Positions 41,722 through 53,100 of a DNA stretch of 64,000 nt are shown one piece after another (position 1 is the first letter of the stretch; every line of letters starts with the position of its first letter). Location of the stretch: positions 1,803,315 to 1,867,314 of the forward strand of contig OX393569.1 of NCBI GenBank assembly GCA_947652115.1, given 5' to 3'. Both the position numbers and the translations under genes were made by a program. The notes beneath the pieces were generated by a model, which worked only from the letters and a program-made list of their open reading frames with translations, was not told the origin of the DNA and did no database searches. The DNA comes from Blastomussa wellsi. Lineage: Eukaryota; Cnidaria; Anthozoa; Scleractinia; Plerogyridae.

Positions 41722-44631
41722 CTAAATAGAGGATATAGTGTTCAGTTCTCCTTTCAAAAATGCCCTAACAAGCGAGTTGAATTCATCTGCATAGCGCAAG
41801 TGCAGGTTGTGTCTTCCCTCTGGCATGATATGAAGCTTTGATCCACGGATATTGGCATGCAAATATTCAGGATGGAACTCTGGTACCAAGGGGTCTTTCT
41901 TCCCATGTACCACCAGGGTGGGGCATTCGATCTTCTTTACTGCACTGGTACAAATGTCACCAGCCCGGACAGTAAAGTATTGGCTTATACCATCTATCCA
42001 GCCACTGTTCAGTTCCTGAAGTCCTTCCTTTCCATACAGTGCTGAAACGCAACCATGCATGTACAGGGTTAATCTTGAAAGCCCTGCAGCAAGGTCAGAA
42101 TTGGAGGGGTAGAAGACTCAATTGGGGAGCAGGGTTCGCGCAGTGGTGAGAGCGCTCGCCTTCCACCAACGTGGCCGACGTTCGATTCTGTACTCTGCTC
42201 CAAGAGGGTTTTCTCCAGGTAATCCTTTTTTCTCCTCTCCCCAAAAGCCAACATTTGATTTAATATGATTCCAGTTGATTTGAACTAGACTCCTCAATTA
42301 GTAGATTGTCTGTTCTCAGCTAGTACCATTTATTATTATTTTTATGAGAGCAATGAAAGAAATAAATCAACATTGAAATGGCATCAACGGAAACTCAGAT
42401 TTGAAGGGATATGGCTATGTGTGCCCTTCATCATTTGACTGAGTAACCGCGCGATGTAGTTCCAGTCAACACCCACATTTGACCCTTGCTCGCCATAGAG
42501 TCTCCAGTAGCTCAGTGGTTAGAGCATCCGACTAGATCATGGAGGGTCATGGCTTCAAATCCCATCTGCCATTTCAATGTTATTATTATTATTATTATAT
42601 TGCAGAGAACAGGTACACTCACTGGGAAATGAGCATACCCATCTGAGCAGGGCTCAAGCCTTTTTGGACCCCCAAATGATTCCATTTTCTTGCCTGGTCA
42701 GACTAGACCAGCAATACAATATAACAGCATATATTTTTTACTTCTTTGCATGACATGTATAAATGAGACAATGCTGGCTAAACCACAGGTGGCCAATCCA
42801 GACTGTTTGAGGGAGCTTGACATCACGTTATTTCATCTCATACATTTACTGCAGTATTTTGCACCAGCAGCAAGACGCTCAAAAATGCTAAAACTGCCAC
42901 AAATATGCAAAAGGCCACTCTAAAAACACAAGGCAAGCAAACTTTGTTCATCTGGCATACATGATATCATATTTTATGGAGAATTTCTCATGATCAATTG
43001 AATCAAGCCGTACTGAAATACACTAACTGTTCAAATGCCCTACCCAGGGAATTTGTAGATGGTCAAAAGAGTCACTAAACATCTGCAATAAAACGTTACT
43101 AGAAAGTCCACTAAATGGTCAAAAGTCCCCATTATGGGAAGATAATAATTATTTGCTGTCAAGTCCCCCACCTCCCCCCTCCCAACAGCTTGACACTGAT
43201 AGATGTATATCTGCTACATTAATTAATGGCAAATTTCAAAATCAAGGTGCATCACCTTCTAAGGGCTCTCTCATCTTGGGGCTCCACTTTGATGTGTCCC
43301 TGATGGCTTCGTACAGCTTGACATCTTCAGCTGTAACAGTCGCATTTGCACCCCACACCACCAGGCGATGAATGCACTGAGGATGAGCAGCAGCCAAAAT
43401 CATGGCAGTTATTCCACCATCGCTCCATCCAAGGAGGGAGTATTTAGAGTGACCTTTACAATAAAAGTGTAGTTTCCAATTTATTTTGTGGGTCATGATT
43501 TATTCAATCCCATGCAAAGATTGCGACAAGAGCTGTATCGGGGAAACGAAACGCAAATTTTCAACCCGCCTCAAAGAGCACCAGAAAGCGGTGGAACATA
43601 AACAGTTGCAAAAGTCAGCTTTAGCAGAACATTGTTTATGCTTTGGCCATACTGTCTTTGGGAGACGTCCAAAATCTTATGCACAAGTGCCAATTGGCGT
43701 GACGGACGTGTTCTTGAAGCATGGGAAAATAACATTTGCAGGAATCCGCTGAATCGGGATGACGGCATGCATCTGCCACACGAGTTTCTAAATTTAGCTT
43801 ATAGGGACAAAACTTAAAATTAGTCCGAATTTGCATACCATAAAACGTGCTATTTGCAAATTATTTTTTCACTTTCCCCTGATGAATGCTGTAGTTTCAG
43901 CTGAAACGTTGGGACTTTTAGAAACATTTGTACATCTTGTTATAAAAAATTTTAACCAGAGTAACGTTTACAAATAGAGGTAGTGCTTTCAGTGGACTAA
44001 TGAAAATAGAGGTCCCAAAGAGTAGTGGCAACCTGGGGCCGCCGACTAACTATATCTCAAAATGAGACATGTCATTGGTTCTGAAACAATGCATGCAGTT
44101 ATAACACATCACAACAATACCTCTAGCCCAAAAACACAATATAAGTATTACAGCGGCCAATTACACCTTCCTCTCGGAACGAGTCATGCCATGCTCTATA
44201 ACGAGGTAATCCTAATTAATGCAATTAAAAAGCTTTCTCTTACCAAGAATATTCATCAGTGTGGCCGCATCGTTTGCGTCCCTTTCAAAAAAGTCAGATG
44301 GGAAATCACGTTTCGGGGGAATCGATTTTCCGTATCCTCGAGGATCAAATGCTATCACTGTAAATTCATCCCTCAGATCCTTCAGTTGAGGACCAAAGTC
44401 ACTTTGGGTCGAACCCAGCGCTCCTGGCATACAGAGAACAACATGACTACCTTCACCAGCAACTTCGTAATGAATTCCAACTCCATTCACCTGGATTTTT
44501 GACGATATTGTACTCATGGAATGCGGTGTTTGTTGCAGCTTGATTCTGGTCGCCAAGGATTTCACAGTGACTGTTCGAAGGAAAAACGTACGTGAATTTG
44601 CCGGGATTAAACGGGTCAAAACAGCGGCCAT
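41722..44631 (-). CDS. BPHL: BPHL (valacyclovir hydrolase-like) serine hydrolase, 3 exons
   Basis: Exons: 44631-44244, 43453-43256, 42041-41722, giving 301 aa; human BPHL is 291 aa. The alpha/beta-hydrolase fold shows PRGYGKS, then the nucleophile elbow GWSDGG (Ser140), the acid HGKKDP (Asp245) and the base EGRHNLH (His273). BPHL hydrolyses alpha-amino acid esters and related small esters and is mitochondrial in mammals. I chose the Met at 44629-44631 because the following MAAVLTRLIPANSRTFFLR looks like a mitochondrial presequence. An in-frame upstream Met at 44760 would add 43 residues. The exon 1-2 intron carries a Penelope-like fragment that begins about 35 bp from the exon 2 acceptor; the exon 2-3 intron carries SINE pieces. 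Confidence 0.93.
42110..42245 (+). repeat. tRNA-derived SINE head
   Basis: TTCGCGCAGTGGTGAGAGCG (box A-like) is followed by ACGTTCGATTCTGTACTC (box B-like), with the spacing of a tRNA. The rest does not fold as a functional tRNA that I can read. It lies in BPHL intron 2. Confidence 0.6.
42490..42602 (+). repeat. tRNA-like SINE fragment with ATT microsatellite
   Basis: CAGTAGCTCAGTGGTTAGAG (box A) and GGCTTCAAATCCCATCTG (box B-like) are followed by a TTATTATT run. It is probably a SINE head or tRNA pseudogene in BPHL intron 2. Confidence 0.6.
43484..43925 (+). mobile_element. Penelope-like element 3' fragment with GIY-YIG domain, frameshifted
   Basis: The frame from 43486 encodes a GIY-YIG endonuclease-like start (YSIPCKDCDKSCIGET, then FSTRLKEHQ). 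After about 43640 the match continues in the frame at 43632-43817 (VLEAWENNICRNPLNRDDG), so one frameshift breaks the gene. The reverse-transcriptase part is absent. GIY-YIG at the C-terminus after a reverse transcriptase is characteristic of Penelope-like elements. The fragment ends in a hammerhead-like motif. It is antisense to BPHL in its intron 1. Confidence 0.75.
43875..43914 (+). ncRNA. Candidate type I hammerhead ribozyme of the Penelope-like element
   Basis: The core CTGATGA (43879-43885) and GAAAC (43903-43907), followed by GTT, is in the hammerhead order. Stem I would be TCCC with GGGA (43875-43878 and 43911-43914). Stem II would be GCTG with CAGC (43888-43891 and 43898-43901) with a one-base bulge. 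Stem III is minimal (AC/GT), as reported for the Penelope-like class, which may act as dimers. Activity is not shown. Confidence 0.5.
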
Positions 44632-46116
44632 TTTGAGTTTTGGCCCCAATCTCCCGCCAATCTCTCCAGAAGCAATGTCCTTTCCCGCCAATATATTGCC
44701 ATATTTGGTAATCGGATTAAGAGGGTCCGTACATTCAAATTTGACGTGAGAAGGAGCCATGTCGAAACAGGCCCATAATATTATGGGCTAGGAGGGCGTG
44801 GAAATGTGCCATTCAGTGCCCTTGCTGTTTGAATGTTGAAGCGACTGGGCAACAAGGAAGAGTTCTCTGCTTCAGCTATCAGTGGAGACTTTTGAGACTG
44901 AAAACGGAGAGTCTTTTTCACTTCGATTAACTTTTTGTTGACTTCTGCGTCGAAAGCGAGGGTTTGATCGCATTTTGTGCGAGTTAGGGACCCGCTGTTC
45001 GCTGCTATTAAAGTTGTGGTTGTCCGTTTCCCTTTCCGGTACAGAAAGGTGAGTGATCGTTAGCTGTAGCTTCTGCAAACTACACAGATTTACTGCTTAA
45101 AAGATCCGTGTAGTATGCCCTCTGTTTGCTTGTGCTATGTGCTCCCAAAGTCTACCTAATTCCCTCTTTGTGACTGTAATAAACACGCGATCCCAAGATT
45201 TATCGTCTGTGAAAGTGGAACTATTCTTCAATTGAGGTTGTTCCATTTCATGTGATGTACTAAGCATTAAGCTTATATAGGTTTCATGAGACGAATCTTG
45301 TTTTCAAGTTGCTTGTTTATTGGCACAAGTATATCAATATGTAAAGAGATTCAAAGAAATATACACAAGCACAAAGAATATCCTTGCCGAATAGGAAAGA
45401 AATTTCGTTGTTTATAATGAAATCGGTAATCCATCTTGAAACACTCCAGCATCTTATCTTATCATTATTTTGCTGTTGTTCTGTTTTACAGTTGGTAAAT
45501 ATCCTCCAGATCCCTACTCCCTTGTCTCAAAATTACGCTTTCAATCGTCTCCCTTGCATTTGTCTTTTACAGAGCGTTAAAAGTTTAAGCTCATTGATTA
45601 GTAATGAACATGATTAGAAATTAACGTTGTAGTAAGTCAGTCCGCACACGATGCTCGTAAAATTAAAATAAGCTTACAATTTTGGGAACAGCATAGAACT
45701 TTCACTTTGTACATTTTTTAATGTGGAAACTAAGTAGGTTTCTTGCCTGCAAGCTTTCTTTGCATTGGTTGTAACTTGATTTAAATGTGAAATCGCAAGT
45801 TATTACAATTTCATTTTCAGTTACTTGTTACATACATGTGCATGTAAAATACTTTCAATTGTAAATTAAAATGAACCTATTTAATATTAATTTTTGTGCA
45901 AATGGAACTGTGTTACATTTATTATTTACTGCAGTAGATCATATAGTTCATAAAGGGAGATAGTAATTTAAGCCCAGGAAAGCTCTGTGTTGTATGTTAT
46001 TATTTGCCATTTTTGGGGTTGACCATGCAGAAAACCTTGCAAAACACAATAGGTGTTTACTTCTGTCAGAATTAAGAATAGAAATATTGCAATTAGGTAA
46101 TTCATGCATGGTGTGT

Positions 46117-46147
<31 letters not shown>

Positions 46148-47181
46148 AATTTTTTAAACCAGTTTGATGTTGATTTCCCTTTGTTTCAGATTATGTTAAT
46201 CAAATAAATATCAAACTGGTTTAAAAATTTTTAAACCAAAGATAAAATTAAACCACAACATGTACATGTATATACAGAACAGAACAAAAAGTGTGCATAG
46301 TCGTGGGCCTTCCAACATAAATCTTGGCATAATTTTTTGTTCCTTTGACATTTGCTAGGTTTCAAATGACTTATTATCAAAATCACTAGAGAGGTAAAAT
46401 GGAGTCGCTAAATTCTGTCTCATGCTGTGCCAATCTCGATCACGTGAATTAAAAACTTTTATCACACGGACACTTTATATATCAGAAAGCCAACAGAAAG
46501 CTTCATGACTTTCGGATACTCTCTACTGCACCATAGTGTCATTATTGTTCATACAAATACTGGAAAAATGATGTTTACATCACCATGAAGCGACTTTTAA
46601 AATCACATCATAACTGACAGGATGCTCGCAAACACGAACCACTTGACAATCTTCAGATCATGTGTTAAGAATTGAACTTCTTCAGGTTCAAATTACTAAT
46701 TGCAATTCTTCTATCACTCTGGTGATTTTGATAGTATTAGATATGCATTTCATCTAATTTAGTTAAATTTAACATTTTCATCCTTCTTGTGTCATCATTA
46801 ATTTTCCCTTGTGAGACCGAAAACACCTTGGGCTTCCAGAAGAGATACCGTATTACACACACTATCTCAGAAAGTGTCAGATTCATCACGCATGCAGGAT
46901 TGTCCACAACTTTTAAAGTAGCTGGCCAAAAATTAGAAGTAGCCGGATGGTGATTATCATTTTCGTATATCTGTGCCAGTATTGGAATAAAAAATCATCA
47001 AAGTACCCAGCCCAAACTTCCCAAGTAGCCATTTAATCCTGCCGGCTGTCAGACATTAAGGACAACCATGTGTACTGCCCCTACATGTACACATACCAAG
47101 CGAGTGTAAGTACACCTTAAACCTAAAGTATGACTTATATTTGAATTGTTCTTACCAACAGTTCATGACGAACAACCTGTT
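44632..47181. other. Divergent promoter region of BPHL and CYRI, plus CYRI 5' UTR intron
   Basis: BPHL runs left and CYRI runs right. A likely non-coding CYRI exon ends at about 45048 (ACAGAAAG|GTGAGTG), and the next exon begins after AACAG at about 47160. The intervening intron is AT-rich and carries the fold-back repeat at 46119-46262. I see no other gene. Confidence 0.5.
46119..46262. repeat. Fold-back repeat with TGTTGTGGTTTAA ends
   Basis: TGTTGTGGTTTAAATTTATC faces GATAAAATTAAACCACAACA. Inside, TTTAAACCAGTTTGATGTTG faces ATATCAAACTGGTTTAAA. It is about 144 bp with an AT-rich loop. Confidence 0.85.
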
Positions 47182-50100
47182 ATGGGTAATCTCCTCAAAC
47201 TTCTAACAAGAGAAGATCAAGATGCTTCCGGTAGCAAAATTGACATATTCCTGGACTTTGAAAGTAAGTTTTGCTTAAATATACCTGTTCAAAAGATGAA
47301 GGATAAATATATGCAAGACCGATAATTTGTCCTTTTGTTTTTACTTTGTTTATACACTGTTTATTTCATTGTAGATGCCTCCCCAACAGAAGGAGAGAAG
47401 GAAGTTTATGAGGTAGTGAACAGTGTGCTGGCTGTGGCGCCACAGATTCTTCAAGAGTTGCAGAGTTATCGAGGTGCAAATGAAGAAATCAGACAAGTGA
47501 GTGTTTTGAGGTGTTTTGCTGGAAAGTTAAGTCTGGTTTGCCATGCATGTACTGTTACAGGTGGGGAGGGAGGGGGGAGGGAGGGGGTGGAGTCTGGCTG
47601 AATTTTCCCACAATGGCAGAGCTTGCAGATTAACCAGATTTTGGATTGCTGGGTTTCTGGATCTCTGTATTGCATGCACAACATTGTTACGCATGGCATA
47701 CAGTGTATAGTCTTTTCTGCTCGATGATTACTGATCTAAGCAGCTGAGACTTTGGCAATTGCAAGGAAGGAAGTGGAATGATGAATGAATGAAATATGTT
47801 TGAGAAGAGAAATTTTGTATCACTAAGCAGCCATGTAATATGTTATAATGTTAATTAGTGCTATTTACAGGTTCAGAAACCTAGACACACAAATGCTCTA
47901 TCACACAATTACAGCCCCACCCACCCACCCACCCCAGTATCAAATTTTCTGGTACCCATTTATACACATGGGTGGTGGAAGGCAGTATGAGAGTGAAGCA
48001 TCTTGCCCAAGAATACATCACAATCATCTGCATTGCTAACTCATGAAGTCCAGCACACTAACCATGAGTCCATTACGTCTTAAGCAATCGTATATCTCAG
48101 GGAATGGGCTGTGTTACTCAGTTATTTGCATTAGAAATTATAATAAGATTAACATAGTTATTAATATCCCAAATCCTTATACTGACATCTGAGACTATGC
48201 ATTGCACTATATGTAACTCAGTAAACAACAAAGAGCAAGCATTGCTAGAATGATGGTCAGGTTTAGGTGTAGTCAGGTTTAGTCACCAAATAGCGACTAC
48301 ATTTCTTTTGCATCGACAATGCATAGTGGCCCTTTTCTCAGACATTGTGTCCAGGCTCCAGAAAATTGTATTGAAAGATATTTCCTTCTTAAGCATTCAC
48401 AATAAGAAAAGAAGTCATTTCATCCTTTTGAAATCACCCTAAAATGCTTTGAAAACCTTATAATACATCATGTATGCTTATGGATTGTGTCTCTTGTAAT
48501 GCAATCTGGCAACTAAAAATTTGAATTTGGAGACTATATTTCACCACTTAGTCACCAAATGGCGACTAAAGGATTTTTTTAATTTCGAACCCTTCCATTG
48601 CCTACATTCTACTAACAACAAGTAAAGCTCATAGCTGTAAGTCCCTAACTCTGGTTTCTGTAGCATGAAGCGACTAGGAGTATTTCTACTCCCCCCTGGT
48701 TCAGATGCTAGTCCATTGCAGGTTACTCCCCAGCATTCTGTCAGGCTGCTATTCGCCGGTACCCATTTTTACACCTGGGTAGAGAGAGGCACTGTGAGAG
48801 TGAAGTGTTTTGCCCAAGAACACAATGCAATAATCCTGGTGACCAGAGTCCAGCCCACTAACCATTAGGCTATTGCTTCTCTCACCCTATTAGCAGCACT
48901 CGTAAATTTTTGTTTCTTTTTCGCAACTACAGGCAATTTCTAATGCTCTCGATGAAGAACTGCAAGAGATGGCATGGAAAGCTGTGGTACCACTTGTTGG
49001 AAAACTAAAGATGTTCTATGAATATGCATTAGAGCTTGGTAAGTTAGTAAGGTTGGTTACTTGTTCTGTAAGTTGTTTCATATTTAGTAAATTGGCTGTC
49101 GTTGAACTTTACCATTATGTATAGAAATTGACAGTGCACAATCAGGTCATTTTGCTTCTGTTTGCAGTACACTATTCATAACAGATATACTTCATTGTTC
49201 AGGAACATGATAATTTAAAAATTCTGTTTATTTGTTTTCCATTATTTTTGCCTTCAAGCATAAACCCCTTTAACAACCTGCCTTATGATCACCAGTCACT
49301 TGCAAACAACAAAAGCATAGTGTATAATTCAAAGCTCAAATTTTAATTTTATAATATCATGGATTCCTAAGAGGAGGGGTAAGGGTCAAGGGTGAAGGTT
49401 GTCTGGTCAAGGACGAGGGTCAAGCAGGGTTGTAAATAAGATTTGAAGTATGCGGAGATATTTTGAAAGTAGACGGCACTGGGGGCCCTATTTTAAGCGT
49501 TTTTGTAATGAATGCTTTTTTCCCCGCTTATCTCCACCAAAAACATTTAAGTATCAGGTGATATCGCCGGTTGCCGACGCTTATTGACAACCCTGGTCAA
49601 GGGTCAGATGCAAATAACATGAGTGAACTGTTTTGACTGTAAACATCCTGTAAGACCAAATAGCATCCCACATTATTATGGATGTTTTTGCAGATGCTGT
49701 TCTTCCCCAGCTTCTCCATGCTCTGTGTGCTGGTCCAGAGACACCCCTTGAACACCTTGAACGACAGCAGGTAAGAAGTCTTGTCCTTTTGGCAAATTAA
49801 CATCTTGGCACATGAATACAACTATCATGATTCCATGCACACAAGTCTTGTAGAGGGAATCGAACATTAGAGCCAAGCATATAGCTTGTGGGAGGCACAA
49901 TGGCCTAATGGTTAGTGTGCTGGGCTCCAGATTGAACGGTCAGAGTCGGAGCATCACCTGAGGCACTGCATTGGGCTGACACACTTTATGTGGCCTTTGG
50001 GGGGGAGGGTGGGTGGTAATCGGGGGGAATTAGAAGTACACATGTACTCCCAATCACTACCTGCTTAGGAAATTGTGATAAACTCCCGCCTGATTGGCCA

Positions 50101-53100
50101 CTATGTTCGCATGCAGATTTAACCTTTACCTGTACTTAGTTTATCCATCACAACCCTTTGAGTAGCAACCATCAGGTGCCGTCACACTAGAGAAGGGGGG
50201 GGGGGGGGGGGGTGGAGGGCACAGGGTAAAAGAACCAAAAACAGTCAAGCCGTGAAAAATACACACAAAATCAATTGACCTAAAAGGCCACACTGTTAAA
50301 CCTTATAAGAGCCTGCACAACCCCACAGCCACACCATATACCTACCATTTGGAACTGCTTACCAGAATTGATTTGTGTTTAACTTGACAACGTTGAAGCT
50401 CGTCAACAAAACTATTGGTGGGTGAAAAAAACTTTCGAATGCTCATGGAAACTGGTTTTCAAAGTCAAACGAAACCCACTCTATCCATGACAACCCTTTG
50501 AGAAGCATCCAGGAGGTCTTGCCTTCCAAGGTGCACTTGGCATGTGATTTTTCTGAAAAAACCCAGTTGTCAATAGTTTAAACTCTAGAAAGGATACATA
50601 AATACTGCGAATAGTGTTAACTGACTGCCTACCCCAAAGCAGCAACATTTAAAACAAGGTCTAATTGTGTTTTGTTTCCTCTTTGTAACAGGCACTTGCA
50701 AAACAGTTTGCAGAAATTCTTCATTTCACACTTAAATTTGATGACTTGAAGGTACTGTTCATGCATTGTGCAGAATCTACATGATTGTAAACCTGAATAT
50801 AAAATAATAAGTACTGTTCTCTTTCAACACCTGAAACCAATAATAAAATAATAAAGGGATATCTACATACTTGAAACAGCAATTAGATTTTAAACAAAAT
50901 TTACGTCGGTGATAAAACATAAGTATATAAAAATATTAACTGAAATTAATGCAAGGTTTTATTTTGTTTTCCTCTTGTATTGTTTTTCTTTCAGTATTAT
51001 TCAAATAATTGACTTTGAAAATCAAGTCACAAATGTTTTTAATTATTGCAAAATAAGATATTAACCCATGTCAATAATTATTCATGTCAAATTCATAGTC
51101 ATATTTCAAACTTGTACAGTCTTTTAGTTACATATAACTTTGAACACTTTCACTTCCAAATATTTTCAACTTCTCTCTGAAAAAATTCCAACAAATGCAT
51201 AGTAAGACTGATCACTTTAAATGATTTTCCCGAACTATTTTCTAAAGATCGCTAATTGCTCCCCTGACCAGTGTGTTTAATAAAAAAAATTTCCTGGCAA
51301 AAACATCAAGCATGTTAAATTTTGTTGCAATTCATTGTAAGTTGTAGTGGACTCACGGGCATTTTGATGTGTATGTGTAGTGAAAGGAATTTTTATTAAA
51401 AATTGACAGATGACAAATCCAGCAATTCAAAATGACTTTAGTTACTACAGGAGAACACTTAGCAGAAGAAAAATGGCCAATGCGGTGAGTAAGAGTTTTG
51501 ATTTTAATTGCAACTTAGAAAATGTTCTTTCAGACCCATACATAATAAATTAATTGTACAAGGCCACCAATAAAATAATATTGCTGTCCAAATATATCTG
51601 TTCCACTTAACACAATTAATAAAGAAGTAGTGGTGCTACGATCCACTGATGCACTGGTGAATTGAAGGAGCCCGGGAAAGGGAAAAAAGTTCCATCTTTG
51701 TTTTGCTTCCGGTCACATATCTTTCAAGATGGTGGCACAAGAGCATGTGCAGTTCCAATTTATTGTCAGCTGATGCAGTCTTGTGTGCCCACAGACAAAA
51801 GACATGTTTTTTCCATTCTTCACAAAATTGTCCCAAGATATCTTACAGAAAAACGGAGTAAGATTATGTCACCTGTCAGTTGTATGTAATGATGTATCGC
51901 ATTGCGTATTGTATCATGGCACTTGTATCGAGATACGTATCGTATCATGAGAAATTATATCATTGCAGCCCTATTGTATTTTGATTTGTTTCTTTTGAAT
52001 TATATCTTGCAGGATGATGACAGTGAAGGAATTCAAGTGTCAAACGAAATGGCCAACAGAATGTCTTTATTTTATGCCTACCCCACACCTCTTTTAAAAA
52101 CTCTTAGTGATGGCACATCAAAGTTTGTAACTGAGGTAGTTAATTCAGAATTTTATGGACTTCAGTAATCTCCAAGTTGAAAGATCACTCAACATTTTCA
52201 GATAATACCCTATATTCCTACACAGATGCTTTTTGTGCTTATCACAAATGCGTCATGCGCCCAAAGAGCTTCTGCATAGGAGGGTTATTAAAGGGGCTCC
52301 CTCACAATAGTTTGAATAGTTTTTGTGACAAACCAAATACCCATTAAGATTAAGGAAACCTCAACATAATAGTTTACCAAGGAAGAAAACCCCAAAGAGG
52401 TGATTCGAAACCAAAATGGAACAAGGATGGTAAAGATTGAGACGGATTGCAAATGACAAATTTGAAAAATTTGGGCTACATTTTTCAAACTGCACAAACC
52501 GTGACGTATAGCTCCTCTAAAGGGCCCTGGTCAGCCACCACCATTGATTATTATGGTAACTGTTCAGTGAAGCAGTATCTTATTGAAGTGTTTAATTACG
52601 TTTAGCAAGATTCTCAGTGATCTCTTTCATTTCCAGACGTGCGCTGCATGAAATATAATACTGAAACTCTCGTATGTAGACAAAAACAAAGACGTGGCTG
52701 GCTAGTGATCTTACAATGTACAGCTTATAACAAGATTTGACAGGTCTATAACCTGAGTTAGGAAGATGCTGTAGGTGCGTTCAAACTTTGTGGCCCGTCA
52801 GACCAGAGCTTATCCCAGTTTCTGTAGCAGTAAACCGACTAGGGGTATTTCTACCGCTGGACATGATGCCAGTCCATCGTAGGGTTACCCTGAGGATTAA
52901 ATTTACCTGTTTACATACACCTGGGTGGAGCGAGGCACTATGATTACTTAAGTACACAACACAGTTCCGTGGCCAGAGCTTGAACCTGGCTGAACTGGTC
53001 AATCAGGAGTCCAGGCGACTTTCTTTTATGCATGGTCAGCATTAGAAAATTCAGTAAGTTTAGTTTCACTAAATTTAGCCTTTTTTCTTTCAAATTTCAG

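Noticed and set aside
42490..42570. Possible functional tRNA gene
   Set aside because: Box A and box B-like words are present, but I cannot form the acceptor stem, and a microsatellite follows; a SINE head or pseudogene is more likely.
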